In this document: piece after piece, positions 8,052 through 17,219 of the stretch
How positions within the stretch are numbered: the stretch's first letter is position 1
Layout of the letters: each line of letters opens with the position of its first letter
Source: CAYSPT01 sp964432985
GTDB taxonomy: Bacteria > Muiribacteriota > CAYSPT01
Assembly: GCA_964432985.1 (NCBI GenBank)
Contig: CAYSPT010000006.1
Coordinates: 1-64,000, forward strand
DNA length: 64,000 nucleotides
Direction of reading: 5' to 3'
The notes under the pieces: generated by a model
What the model was told of the DNA's origin: nothing
Databases searched by the model: none
What the model saw: only the letters and a program-made list of their open reading frames with translations
Made by a program: the position numbers and the translations under genes

Positions 8052-9509
8052 ATGAAACTGAGTTGTAAACGGGTGGTCTGTGTTGTGATGGTAATGTGCA
8101 TATGTCTGGTTCTTTCCGGCGGAGTTGTTAAAGCCTCTTCAGGAATAGAGGCACTTAAGGAGATGAGTAAGGCCTTTGCTACGGTTGCTGAAACGGTCAA
8201 ACCTTCCGTAGTGAGTATCAGTTCGGTCAGAGTGCTCAAAGGAGGCGAAATGCATCAGGGGATGGACCCGTTTTTCGAGAACGATCCCTTTTGGCGGTAC
8301 TTTTTCGGGGATCGGTTTTCGCCGTTTGACAAGAAGGGTAAGCAGAAAGACCGCAGTTTCAAACAGGAGGGGCTCGGTTCAGGCGTTATCGTCGATTCGC
8401 GGGGCTATATACTAACCAATAACCATGTAGTAGGTAATGCTGACGAAATCAAGGTAACATTATGCGACAAGCGCACTTTTGAGGCAGAAATCGTCGGTGC
8501 CGACCCGGAAACGGATCTGGCTGTAATCAAAGTGCAGGGAAACAACCTGCCGACTGCTATGCTCGGGAATTCGGACGAGATTAAAGTAGGTAACTGGGTG
8601 CTGGCCGTGGGCAATCCGTTTGGACTCAAATATTCGGTTACGTCCGGTATTGTCAGCGCTCTGGGCAGAACCGATGTCCGGGTTACCGAATACGAAAATT
8701 TCATTCAAACTGACGCCGCCATCAATCCTGGGAACAGCGGAGGACCTCTGGTCAACCTGGATGGAGCAGTGGTTGGCATCAATACAGCCATTGTATCACG
8801 CACTGGAGGTTATCAGGGCATCGGTTTTGCCATACCGATCAACATGGCCAGGGGCATTATGGAAGATATCATTGAGGGTGGAAAAGTTGTCCGCGGTTGG
8901 CTCGGTGTCATGATTCAGAACCTGACTGAAGAACTGGCTGACACGTTTGATCTGCTCACTCTGGATGGTGCCCTGGTTACGCAGATATTCGCTGGCACTC
9001 CTGCAGAGAAAGCCGGTTTGAAGCGCGGTGATGTAATCGTGGAAATTGACGGTCAGGAAATCCGTGACACAACGGAACTCCGTAGTCGTATTGCCACTAA
9101 ATCCCCGGGGGATGAGGTGGATATTACCGTGATTCGTAAAGGTCGCGAGGAGACCGTTGAGGTAAAAATTGGAGAACGGCCGTCTCAAGCCGCGGCACAC
9201 AGGCTGAGCGGTGGTGCTGTTAGCGACAAACTTGGACTTACCGTAGAAGAATTAACCAGATCTCTGAGGGAGCAATTCGCTATCGATTTGCGGGAGGGTA
9301 TTGTGGTGATTGATGTCAAGGCCGGTAGCCCAGCGGATAATGTCGGCATTTCAGAAGGGGATGTTATCCTGGAAATCAATCATCAGGAGATCGAGTCGCT
9401 CGATGACTATGAATCTGAAATGACCCGGTGCCAACCGGGTGACCGGGTATTGCTGCTGCTCAAAGGCCGGCGGGCTGTCAGGTACGTTGCTGTTACCATG
9501 CCGGAATAA
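8052..9509 (+). CDS. degP: HtrA/DegP-family periplasmic serine protease (Do family)
   Basis: 485 residues. Start ATG 8052 is chosen because GGAGGTG lies 5 nt upstream and a signal peptide follows (residues 1-27, ending VVKAS). The trypsin-like domain has His125 (NNHVVG), Asp155 (ETDLAVIK) and Ser229 (NPGNSGGPL). Two PDZ domains follow at about 262-350 and 375-465, as in DegP, DegQ and MucD. It degrades or refolds damaged envelope proteins in the periplasm. A TATAAT box at 7985-7990 lies upstream, but its -35 is weak. I cannot separate DegP from DegQ or MucD without a phylogeny. Confidence 0.92.
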   Translation: MKLSCKRVVCVVMVMCICLVLSGGVVKASSGIEALKEMSKAFATVAETVKPSVVSISSVRVLKGGEMHQGMDPFFENDPFWRYFFGDRFSPFDKKGKQKDRSFKQEGLGSGVIVDSRGYILTNNHVVGNADEIKVTLCDKRTFEAEIVGADPETDLAVIKVQGNNLPTAMLGNSDEIKVGNWVLAVGNPFGLKYSVTSGIVSALGRTDVRVTEYENFIQTDAAINPGNSGGPLVNLDGAVVGINTAIVSRTGGYQGIGFAIPINMARGIMEDIIEGGKVVRGWLGVMIQNLTEELADTFDLLTLDGALVTQIFAGTPAEKAGLKRGDVIVEIDGQEIRDTTELRSRIATKSPGDEVDITVIRKGREETVEVKIGERPSQAAAHRLSGGAVSDKLGLTVEELTRSLREQFAIDLREGIVVIDVKAGSPADNVGISEGDVILEINHQEIESLDDYESEMTRCQPGDRVLLLLKGRRAVRYVAVTMPE

Positions 9510-9610
9510 AACTTCTCAGGGCAGGAAATCATTCATTTTATACCTGGCGCAGTTGGAAATCGATGTGCACTTATTCTGAAAAAAGAATGAGATGCAACTG
9601 ACCATTTTCA

Positions 9611-9639
9611 TTGACACTTTTAACATTCCTCATTATAAT
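9611..9639 (+). promoter_or_regulatory. consensus sigma-70 promoter of subtilisin gene
   Basis: TTGACA (9611-9616), a 17-nt spacer and TATAAT (9634-9639) match the consensus exactly. The start codon lies about 115 nt downstream, giving a leader of roughly 105 nt in which I see no stable hairpin. Confidence 0.75.
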
Positions 9640-9753
9640 TGATCGAGGTTTTTCTTGTAGTATGTCTATTACCAGAAGTAATACCTCTCACTTCAAATCT
9701 AATGTTACGTATGTGTATTGTTTATAAGCATCAAAAGGAAAGGAAACTCGCTA

Positions 9754-12519
9754 ATGAAACATGTTACGCTCTGTATGTGTGCAGCTATCCTGCTTTGGGG
9801 TACGTTTGCTGTCCTTCCGTCTTCGGCCGGAGTTTTGCATCCCAATCTGATTCAGCATCTGGATTCGGAACAACCAGCCGAAAACGGTGGTCTGGTGCCC
9901 GTTATTGTTTTCATGAAGGATAAGGCTGATCTCGAACCGGTAAGAGGAAGTGCCCGGTCCGTGTGCCGGCTTCTGAGGAAAACCGCAAGCGATAGCCAGA
10001 AGGGACTTATTAATTTTCTGGATTCACTCGCTTCTAACGCGATTGCCGATGTGCAAAGTCTGTGGGCTGTCAATGCTGTTATCTTGAAAGCCAGGCATGA
10101 TGTTATCGAAATGATGGCTGCACGGGATGATGTTGATCTGGTAGCCCTGGATGAAATCATCAAGCTGCCCGATGAACCTACCCGCGAAGCCGAAGCTCCC
10201 GGACGGGAAGAAGTATTGTGGAACGTGGCCAAGGTCAGGGCTCCTCTGGTGTGGGATCAGCTTGGTCTTACCGGTGACGGAGTGACCGTGGGGCATCTCG
10301 ACACTGGAATTGACGCAGATCACCCCGATGTAGCAGGCAAAGTGGTGGCCTTTCGAGACTTCACCAAAAACGGGGTCGACTCCGCACCCTATGATGACCA
10401 CAGCCACGGAACCCATACCGCCGGCACCATTTGCGGCGGCAACGATTCAGGCCGTTGGATTGGTGTTGCCCCCAACGCCCGGGTACTGGTCGCTAAAGTG
10501 TTTGGCGGTTCGGGATCCTCTCAGAGTTCCTGGCTGTTAAACGCCATGCAGTGGATGCTCGATCCGGATGACAACCCTGATACCCAGGACACCCCTCGCC
10601 TGGTCAGCAATTCGTGGGGCTCCAATGATTCCACTAATACCACTTACTGGGACGTTGTGGAAGCCTGGGTTGCTGCAGAAATTTTCCCCTGTTTTTCGGC
10701 TGGCAATAACGGATCTTCGGGGACGGGCACGATTGGCACACCGGCTGCCTTCCCTCATTCCTTTGCCGTAGGCGCAACCGACAAGAACAACAAACTGGCT
10801 TATTTCTCCTCAAAAGGACCGGTTTCATGGGACGGTATCGATTACATCAAACCGAATGTGTCGGGTCCCGGCAAAGATGTGACCAGTTCCATGCCCGGAG
10901 GCGGTTATGCGAGTAAAAGCGGAACCTCTATGTCATGCCCTGCCGTTGCCGGCGTTATAGCCTTGCTGTTCCAGGCTGATCCCGGTTTGACCGTGAGTGA
11001 TGTCACTTCAATACTGGAGGCTACGGCTGTGGATCTGGGTGACGCGGGAAACGACAATTATTACGGTCACGGGCTGGTGGACGCTCTGGCGGCTTGTGAG
11101 TTCGTCACCCTGGGTGGAACTCTCAAAGGTACCGTGTACGATCACAACGGGCAGCCGGTTTCGGCAAATGTGATAGTTGCTGAAGCGGGTCGGACATTCA
11201 CTACCGGTGATGACGGGGCATTCTCTTTTCTGTTGAAAGAGGGCACTTACTCGTTGAAAGCAAGCAAATTCGGATGCCAGCCCTACGAGGCTTCCGTTAC
11301 GGTTACGCGAAAACAGGAAACCATCCATGATATCCACTTCAAAGAAGCGGTCAAGGTAGCAATCCGGGGACGGATTGTTGATTCAGCCGGAAATCCGCTA
11401 GTTGCCCGTGTGCTGGTGGAAGGTGATGGCATGCCTGAAACACAAACTGATACCAATGGCGCCTATACACTCAGGCTCCCTTCGGGTGTTTACAGTCTGG
11501 CTGCCAGTTGTTTCGGGTACGCTACCGTTGTGCAAGAAATAACGCTGGTCGAAAGCGATATTCAGGTTGATTTCAGCCTGGAGAAACTGCCGCCGATCCT
11601 GGTTGTTGACGACGACAAAAATAAAAACTACGGTGACTATTTCAAACAGGCGCTTAATGAGTGCGACTATGCGTTCAGCTATATGGATGTCGCCTCCGGC
11701 GACGCTCCCGGAGCGTCAATCCTGCTGCAGTACCCGCTGGTGATATGGTTTACGGGGGATGATTCTTCAACTACGTTGAAGGAGGCTGATCAAGAAACCG
11801 TTAAGAAATATCTGGCCGGTGGAGGGTGTCTTTTAATCACCGGGCAGGATATCGGTTATGACCTGAGGTCGGAAGGATTCGTAACTGATGTTCTCAAGGC
11901 GGACTACAAAAAAGATAATTCCGGGATCCATAGTCTAACGGGAACGTGTGTCCCCTTTGACGGAATGTCCATACGGATCAAAGGTGGAACCGGCGCCAGC
12001 AACCAGAAGTGGCCCGATGTCATCGAGGCGGTCAACGGCGGGACACGGTGCTTCGCTTACAAGGGGGATGGAAACCCAGGAGCAGCTGTTCTGCACACCA
12101 CAGAAACTTCGAAGATAATCTATTTGGGATTCGGGTTTGAGGGGATTTCCACCGCTGCCGACAGGGCTGCTGTGTTATCCCGGGCTTGCGGATGGTTGAT
12201 GCCTGATGCCTTCAGGACACTGGCGCAGGTTGAAGCAGCCATCAAGAAGGCATCGGATACAGGTTTGAAAAAGACCTATCGCGATGCTGCCCTGGAGCGA
12301 ATCATCGCTGCTTTGAGCCGGGACGTCTCCCAGGGCGAAACCGAATCCATTCGAAATTGGGCCAGGGCTATCAGGTCTATGAGTCTTCAAAAAAGTGAAC
12401 AATTGAAGGGACTTATCAGGGCCACCAGTGAGTGGGCCTCTATTCAGTCCAGACGTGCTGAAGGCGAACTTCAAACCGCTTTAAAAACTCTGCAGGAGGC
12501 TGCGGTCAGGGGGCACTAG
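9754..12519 (+). CDS. secreted modular subtilisin-like (S8) protease
   Basis: 921 residues from ATG 9754, chosen because AAAGGAAAGG lies upstream and a signal peptide starts there (residues 1-24, cut after SSA). Residues about 30-145 resemble an I9-type propeptide. The S8 domain has Asp183 (LDTGID), His218 (HGTHTAG) and Ser392 (GTSMSCPAVAG). Two carboxypeptidase-regulatory-like beta domains follow (about 455-535 and 535-610). Next comes a Rossmann-like domain (about 615-815) beginning PPILVVDDDKNKNYGDYF, of the kind seen beside peptidases in large secreted proteins, and a helical C-terminus. It has its own strong promoter and stands alone, so it is probably an extracellular or surface protease acting on environmental protein. 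Confidence 0.88.
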   Translation: MKHVTLCMCAAILLWGTFAVLPSSAGVLHPNLIQHLDSEQPAENGGLVPVIVFMKDKADLEPVRGSARSVCRLLRKTASDSQKGLINFLDSLASNAIADVQSLWAVNAVILKARHDVIEMMAARDDVDLVALDEIIKLPDEPTREAEAPGREEVLWNVAKVRAPLVWDQLGLTGDGVTVGHLDTGIDADHPDVAGKVVAFRDFTKNGVDSAPYDDHSHGTHTAGTICGGNDSGRWIGVAPNARVLVAKVFGGSGSSQSSWLLNAMQWMLDPDDNPDTQDTPRLVSNSWGSNDSTNTTYWDVVEAWVAAEIFPCFSAGNNGSSGTGTIGTPAAFPHSFAVGATDKNNKLAYFSSKGPVSWDGIDYIKPNVSGPGKDVTSSMPGGGYASKSGTSMSCPAVAGVIALLFQADPGLTVSDVTSILEATAVDLGDAGNDNYYGHGLVDALAACEFVTLGGTLKGTVYDHNGQPVSANVIVAEAGRTFTTGDDGAFSFLLKEGTYSLKASKFGCQPYEASVTVTRKQETIHDIHFKEAVKVAIRGRIVDSAGNPLVARVLVEGDGMPETQTDTNGAYTLRLPSGVYSLAASCFGYATVVQEITLVESDIQVDFSLEKLPPILVVDDDKNKNYGDYFKQALNECDYAFSYMDVASGDAPGASILLQYPLVIWFTGDDSSTTLKEADQETVKKYLAGGGCLLITGQDIGYDLRSEGFVTDVLKADYKKDNSGIHSLTGTCVPFDGMSIRIKGGTGASNQKWPDVIEAVNGGTRCFAYKGDGNPGAAVLHTTETSKIIYLGFGFEGISTAADRAAVLSRACGWLMPDAFRTLAQVEAAIKKASDTGLKKTYRDAALERIIAALSRDVSQGETESIRNWARAIRSMSLQKSEQLKGLIRATSEWASIQSRRAEGELQTALKTLQEAAVRGH

Positions 12520-12554
12520 GAGACAACATTGTTTTTCGTTGCAACCTGTTGGCT

Positions 12555-13115
12555 ATGAAAACCCCCAGAAAATTGCTGGAGATAGCCCTTTTTGCTGCGT
12601 TGACCGCAGCTCTCGGGTTTCTATTGATTCCTCTGCCTAATATCGAACTGGTTACATTCAGCCTTTTTGTTTCCGGGTATGTTCTGGGTACAGGTTCCGG
12701 AATTGCAGTAGCTGTTCTCGCCATCACCATTTTTTATGGATTTAATCCTCATGGCTCCAGTTTCGCTATACCGTACTTGCTGGCATCCCAAGTGCTGGCC
12801 GGAGTGTTTATCGCAGTACTGGGTGGTTTGTACCGAGTTGTGGTGCCGTCTGCCCCAAGAGCCAGGAAGATAAGAATGGCGGTTCTGGTTCCGTTTGCTG
12901 TCATAGCATCTCTGTGCTTGACGATTGTTCCATCACTCACACTTCATTTTTTCGTTGCCGGGCCCTGGCAGGGATGGATTTTTCTCGGGACCCTGATGAC
13001 CGGTTGGGGATTTGTGTTCAACATTGTTGTGTTTTTGAGCGTTTTTGAACCTCTGGTGGCACAGCTTTCCCGTATAAAAACAGCAAGAGGATACTCTCAG
13101 GCTGGAGATCCTTGA
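12555..13115 (+). CDS. ECF transporter S component-like membrane protein
   Basis: About 186 residues with five or six predicted membrane helices. The N-terminal pattern (ALFAALTAALGFLLIPLPNIELVTF then a Gly-rich helix) resembles substrate-binding S components of energy-coupling factor vitamin transporters. No EcfA or EcfT partner gene is nearby, as is common for S components that share one module. The start is uncertain: ATG 12555 has no clear ribosome site, while AGGAG at 12518-12522 sits better before an ATT codon at 12528. The substrate is unknown. Its 3' end overlaps the convergent lysine-dehydrogenase-like gene by 19 bp. Confidence 0.55.
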   Translation: MKTPRKLLEIALFAALTAALGFLLIPLPNIELVTFSLFVSGYVLGTGSGIAVAVLAITIFYGFNPHGSSFAIPYLLASQVLAGVFIAVLGGLYRVVVPSAPRARKIRMAVLVPFAVIASLCLTIVPSLTLHFFVAGPWQGWIFLGTLMTGWGFVFNIVVFLSVFEPLVAQLSRIKTARGYSQAGDP

Positions 13116-14284
13116 TATTCCCGAATAATTGGGGAGGTAGTGTTGATTCCCCGGCGTCTGAACTCTTCCACTATGGTTGCTCCGGTTGCTGCCAGTTCCA
13201 CCGGGTGCGCTCCGGGTTCAATTGCGCCCTGTGTTGCCAGGATAGCCATGATGGATGCGTGCCATCCAGTTAACCGTTGCATGGCGGTAAATCCGGTTTT
13301 TTCATCGTACACATCGATCAATTCAACGGTTGCTTCAACCGGTACACCGTCTTTTAGTCCTCTGCATGCTGTTCGCATGGGACAGATGTCTTTGATCTGT
13401 TCAGTGGTGATATGAGGTTCGAGAAGCGTATGCAGCAGATCCCGCGGGACAATGCTTATCTTACCAACCTTCAAGGGTTTTTCTCCAAGAAGCCCGAGAT
13501 CGGAAAAAGCTTTGAACTGCGCCCAATGCCCGGGATACCGAAGAGTTTTGTTTTCGAGCCGTTCGAGTTTCCCCTGCAAGGTCCAGGGTGAGGTGGATAG
13601 GCCTCCTGAAGTGACAAAAGCTTCCAATTGCCCCAGAGGTGATGGAAATTCGAGAAGCTCGTAGTCTGAAAAACAGGGAACTTCCGTTACTGAACTGTTT
13701 CTGAGGAAATAGGCACAGCCGGCGTATTCGTTAGTAAGCCCCTGGAGGTTGAACGTGGACAGATAATTCCAGGGCTGGACCGGATCCAGTGGCAGGCCTC
13801 CGTCCCAAATCAGGACTTCCCGGGGAGTGTCTACGAGGGACATGGCGTATATGGCCAGAGATATATTCAAACCCGGTCCCATGCCACAGTCTGGGATGAT
13901 GGTGACACCTGCTTCACGGGCTTTGTCAGCCATGGCCAGCTGCTGGCGGGAGACTGTAGTGTTACCTCCAAAATCACACATATGGACACCAGAAGCGATG
14001 GCTACTTTGGTGAGTGACGGATTATTGGGAAAATGAACACCGCTAATCATAGCAGATAGTCCTCTGGTCAGGGTTTTCACACGATCAGTGTCGCACACAT
14101 CCAGATGTATACTGGACGCGACGGTACGTCCGGTTAATTCATTTATTTTGTGTGCGCCTGATTCAGCTGCAGCTTTATTTATATCCGCCAGAATGACTTC
14201 ATCAGCTTCACCATGAACCGCCAGATCATATGCGGAAGCCAGGCCTTGACGACCTGCTCCCAAAACAGCGTATCGATATCCCAT
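13097..14284 (-). CDS. saccharopine/lysine dehydrogenase-like NAD(P) enzyme
   Basis: 395 residues. It starts with YAVLGAGRQGLASAYDLA, a Rossmann dinucleotide-binding motif, followed by an acidic residue near the end of strand two (ILADIN) and a saccharopine-dehydrogenase C-terminal domain with IIPDCGMGPGLN and VLIWDGGLP. This arrangement matches L-lysine 6-dehydrogenase and related saccharopine reductases, which act on amino-acid amines in lysine degradation or pipecolate pathways. Carboxynorspermidine synthase is a related alternative. Start ATG 14284 has CGGGAGGA upstream. An inverted repeat overlaps its likely -10 box. The ROK kinase gene lies upstream on the same strand. Confidence 0.72.
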   Translation of the reverse strand: MGYRYAVLGAGRQGLASAYDLAVHGEADEVILADINKAAAESGAHKINELTGRTVASSIHLDVCDTDRVKTLTRGLSAMISGVHFPNNPSLTKVAIASGVHMCDFGGNTTVSRQQLAMADKAREAGVTIIPDCGMGPGLNISLAIYAMSLVDTPREVLIWDGGLPLDPVQPWNYLSTFNLQGLTNEYAGCAYFLRNSSVTEVPCFSDYELLEFPSPLGQLEAFVTSGGLSTSPWTLQGKLERLENKTLRYPGHWAQFKAFSDLGLLGEKPLKVGKISIVPRDLLHTLLEPHITTEQIKDICPMRTACRGLKDGVPVEATVELIDVYDEKTGFTAMQRLTGWHASIMAILATQGAIEPGAHPVELAATGATIVEEFRRRGINTTSPIIREYQGSPA

Positions 14285-14304
14285 TGGTCTTATATCCTCC
14301 CGTG

Positions 14305-14333
14305 AATGTCTCCGGGACTATCAGGGAGACATT
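14305..14333 (-). promoter_or_regulatory. inverted repeat over putative -10, upstream of lysine-dehydrogenase-like gene
   Basis: AATGTCTCC (14305-14313) is an exact reverse complement of GGAGACATT (14325-14333). On the minus strand TATAAT (14336-14331) overlaps one arm, and the ribosome site lies just downstream at 14295-14301. This position suits an operator or an RNA hairpin near the transcript start. No T-run follows, so it is not a terminator. The -35 region is not recognisable. Confidence 0.4.
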
Positions 14334-14382
14334 ATAATTGGATTTCCTTACATTTCTCCTCTAGACAGTTATGGGAAGAAAA

Positions 14383-15357
14383 CTAGATATGCAGGATAAG
14401 GGCCGCAGCTCCCAGCACACCGAAATCATCTCCCAAGGCAGCTTTCAGAATTTTCACCCGGGCACCGGGTGCCTTCAGAGCCCGTTTACGAATTTCCACT
14501 TTCAAGTCGGTGATGAAAAGGTCCCAGGCTCCGGCTACTCCCCCGCCTATCACAATGGCTTCAGGATTAAAGATATTGATCAGGGTGGCAATGGCTATTC
14601 CGAGGGCTGAACCGACTCTCCGGAAAATTCTGATGGCGATTGTCTCTCCGGCACGGGCAGCTTCAGCGACGGTTTGAGCGATTAGTCTGTCCCGTTCTTC
14701 CGGGGGTATTTCAATGATTTTTTTTTCGAAAAAACCGTGATCATGTGGAGAAAGGGAGATAAGTTCGAGGGACATTCTTTTGATGGCGGTAGCACTGGCC
14801 AGGGCTTCCAGGCATCCCTGATTACCGCAGTTGCAAACCGGTCCATTGGGGAAAACAGTCATGTGCCCTATTTCGCCTGCCATTCCCCCGGCCCCGTGAA
14901 GAATTTCACCATTGACAATGATACCGCCGCCCACCCCGGTGCCCAGGGTAATGCAAAAGATATTTTTGCAGCCTTTGGCAGCTCCAAAGGTCAATTCACC
15001 CAAAGCAGCGGCGTTTGCATCATTTTCGATTGTGAGAGGAAATGGAATCAACGGAGAGAGTTTTTCTCGCAGCGGAAATTCTACCCATTCGGGGAGATTA
15101 GGACTCTGGGTAACCGTGCCTGTTTCTGCATCGATTACTCCCGGGATACCAATACCGACGCCAGTAATGTTGCCAATAACTTTTCGATTCTTTTCTAGAA
15201 GCTTGTTTACTGTTTCAGCTATCTTAGCGACGAGATTGGAATTTTTCCCGTGATCGCGGGTACTGAGCTTGATCCTTGAAAGTACTTCGCCTTGTTTTGT
15301 GACCAGAGCGGTGCGAATATTAGTACCACCCAGGTCAACTCCAATAGCCAGGCTCAT
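14383..15357 (-). CDS. ROK-family sugar kinase (glucokinase-like)
   Basis: 324 residues from ATG 15357, preferred over upstream starts because GGAGGGGGAAAG precedes it directly and the protein then begins MSLAIGVDLGGTN, the normal ROK start with its ATP phosphate-binding motif. It has the catalytic-region motif ENDANAAALGE, the GTGVGGGII glycine motif and the zinc-binding CNCGNQGCLEALAS signature of ROK kinases. These phosphorylate glucose or N-acetyl sugars in the cytoplasm. There is no helix-turn-helix at the N-terminus, so it is an enzyme rather than a ROK repressor. Glucokinase is the commonest function, but N-acetylglucosamine or mannose kinase is possible. Confidence 0.87.
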   Translation of the reverse strand: MSLAIGVDLGGTNIRTALVTKQGEVLSRIKLSTRDHGKNSNLVAKIAETVNKLLEKNRKVIGNITGVGIGIPGVIDAETGTVTQSPNLPEWVEFPLREKLSPLIPFPLTIENDANAAALGELTFGAAKGCKNIFCITLGTGVGGGIIVNGEILHGAGGMAGEIGHMTVFPNGPVCNCGNQGCLEALASATAIKRMSLELISLSPHDHGFFEKKIIEIPPEERDRLIAQTVAEAARAGETIAIRIFRRVGSALGIAIATLINIFNPEAIVIGGGVAGAWDLFITDLKVEIRKRALKAPGARVKILKAALGDDFGVLGAAALILHI

Positions 15358-15579
15358 CTTTCCCCCTCCCCTCTCCATCGTAACGTACGGAATAATACTA
15401 TTACTTATCACCCGGATGCACGAAAAAAAATATATGATCATAGACTTTCAACCACGCCTTAGATGCTTAAAGTAAGTAAAAAAACAGAAATAAGAGATAA
15501 AATCAGGTAGATTTAGCTCTTTTTTTGATTAAACCTCGTGGAAAATTAGAGATATCTATAAAAAAATGAGCATAACTTG

Positions 15580-15608
15580 TTGAACTATGATTTGATTGTC
15601 GTTATAAT
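15580..15608 (+). promoter_or_regulatory. promoter of tRNA-Val
   Basis: TTGAAC (15580-15585), a 17-nt spacer and TATAAT (15603-15608) lie about 60 nt upstream of the tRNA. The region from 15442 is AT-rich and has no gene. Confidence 0.65.
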
Positions 15609-15666
15609 GGCGTCAACTCAATAATGACGTCAGCCCGCAGATGGATATGAGGCGGGATATAAATGT

Positions 15667-15738
15667 GGGCGCTTAGCTCAGTGGGAGAGCGCTGCCTTCA
15701 CACGGCAGAGGTCACAGGTTCGAAACCCGTAGCGCCCA
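15667..15738 (+). tRNA. tRNA-Val (anticodon CAC)
   Basis: 72 nt. The acceptor GGGCGCT pairs fully with AGCGCCC and the discriminator base is A; CCA is not encoded. The D-arm contains TAGCTCAGTGGGAGAGC. The anticodon stem CTGCC/GGCAG encloses TTCACAC, giving CAC for valine GUG codons. The T-arm carries GGTTCGAAACC. It is followed at once by a terminator-like hairpin, so it forms its own unit. Confidence 0.95.
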
Positions 15739-15746
15739 AGACAGCA

Positions 15747-15778
15747 AGGAGCCGGAAGTAGACCGGCTCCTATTTTCT
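15747..15778 (+). terminator. rho-independent terminator after tRNA-Val
   Basis: A 9-bp perfect stem AGGAGCCGG/CCGGCTCCT with a 7-nt loop is followed by ATTTTCT. The T-run is interrupted but the stem is strong. Confidence 0.7.
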
Positions 15779-15827
15779 AGGTGCGGGAACCCTTTATGGT
15801 ACTGGACAGGACGTGAGGAGACCAGCA

Positions 15828-17219
15828 ATGATTGGTTGTGCAAGAATCATGGCCTGGTGGTGGGGTGCATTGGCGGAAGCCCAGAGTGCGGGTCAACCTG
15901 AAGCATTTGTAACTCGGACTGATCTGTCACAATTTGTCGAGGTTGTAGTCATGCGTCTCTCGATTACGGCTGTGATTCTGGCTGTGGTGGTGCTGGGCAT
16001 TACGCTGTCTTCCATCTTTTTGCTGTCTCGCCGGCAGGAGCGGGAATTGAAAGACAAAGAGGAAGAGCTTGAATCAGCCAGGAAAGAAATCGCATATCAA
16101 CAGGAGATTCTTCAGAAAAACCTGCAGCTGGAAGATCAGTTGAAAGAGCTTACTCGTGTCAAGGACTACAATGAAAATCTGCTCACATCGATGAATTCGG
16201 GTGTTGTCGTCATCAACTTCGAGTGTTTTGTCATTACCTTCAATAAGGCTGCAGAACAAATAATGGGTATTCCCAAAAATGAGGTTCGCCAGACTTCCAT
16301 ATTCGATCATCCCGAATTTTCAGGCCTTTATGAATTACTCATCGATACTCTGAAAACCGAACGATCTTACATTCGTCATGAAATATGGGTCAGAAGCCGT
16401 GATAGCCGTGATGTTCCTCTGGGAGTTTCGACATCCATTTTAAGGGATCGAAATGATGAGTCCACGGGGATAATTGCCATTTTTCGCGATTTAACGGAAA
16501 TCAAGGAACTCGAAAGTAAAGTGGAGAGAGCCAAAAGGCTGGCGTCCCTGGGGGAAATGGCTGCCGGAGTCGCTCATGAGATTCGTAATCCCCTCAACCC
16601 GATTCGTGGCTTTGCTCAAATGATTTCCGAAGATCTTGACACTGAGGATCCAAAACGCAAATTCACTCAGATAATCATCGAGCAGGTTGATCATCTCAGT
16701 AAAATTGTAAATGATTTACTGGATTTCGCAAAATATGTCGAGCTTGAAATCAAGCAATGTGATATCTGGGAAGTCATTACCAAGACAATCGATTTTCTCT
16801 CCAACGGTGGTGAGTTGTCCGAAAACATTGAGGTGACAATGAAAGGCGAACGCCAACCTCCGCTCCTCCCCGCTGATCCCGAACGGTTGAGACAGGTTTT
16901 TCTCAATCTCTTTCGCAATGCAGCAGATGCCATGGCGGATGGCGGAAAACTGGATGTTTATGTTTCGTTGAAAAGCGAAACTCTGGTTATTACAATTGAA
17001 GACACCGGAACGGGCATTGCAGAAGACGATTTGAGCAAGTTATTCAATCCGTTCTTTACTAAAAAGAGTAAAGGAACCGGTTTGGGACTGAGTATAACCT
17101 ACGGAATTATCGAGCGACATGGAGGTGCCATCACTGTTGCCAACAGGCCCGAAGGGGGCGCTGTGTTCACCATTATTCTTCCCAGACAAGAGGGACAGAA
17201 AGTGGTGAATGGTTTGTGA
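15828..17219 (+). CDS. PAS-domain sensor histidine kinase
   Basis: 463 residues from ATG 15828, which has AGGAG 8 nt upstream (the GTG at 15813 is the alternative). One strong membrane helix (about residues 42-63) is followed by a coiled coil, a PAS domain (about 110-220), a HisKA dimerisation box with His250 (AGVAHEIRNPLNPIRGF) and a HATPase_c domain with NLFRNAADAM, DTGTGIAEDD and GTGLGLSITYGIIERHGG. It autophosphorylates and should donate to a receiver. Its stop overlaps the start of the double receiver gene by 4 nt (GTGA), which points to a cognate pair. The signal sensed is unknown. Confidence 0.93.
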   Translation: MIGCARIMAWWWGALAEAQSAGQPEAFVTRTDLSQFVEVVVMRLSITAVILAVVVLGITLSSIFLLSRRQERELKDKEEELESARKEIAYQQEILQKNLQLEDQLKELTRVKDYNENLLTSMNSGVVVINFECFVITFNKAAEQIMGIPKNEVRQTSIFDHPEFSGLYELLIDTLKTERSYIRHEIWVRSRDSRDVPLGVSTSILRDRNDESTGIIAIFRDLTEIKELESKVERAKRLASLGEMAAGVAHEIRNPLNPIRGFAQMISEDLDTEDPKRKFTQIIIEQVDHLSKIVNDLLDFAKYVELEIKQCDIWEVITKTIDFLSNGGELSENIEVTMKGERQPPLLPADPERLRQVFLNLFRNAADAMADGGKLDVYVSLKSETLVITIEDTGTGIAEDDLSKLFNPFFTKKSKGTGLGLSITYGIIERHGGAITVANRPEGGAVFTIILPRQEGQKVVNGL

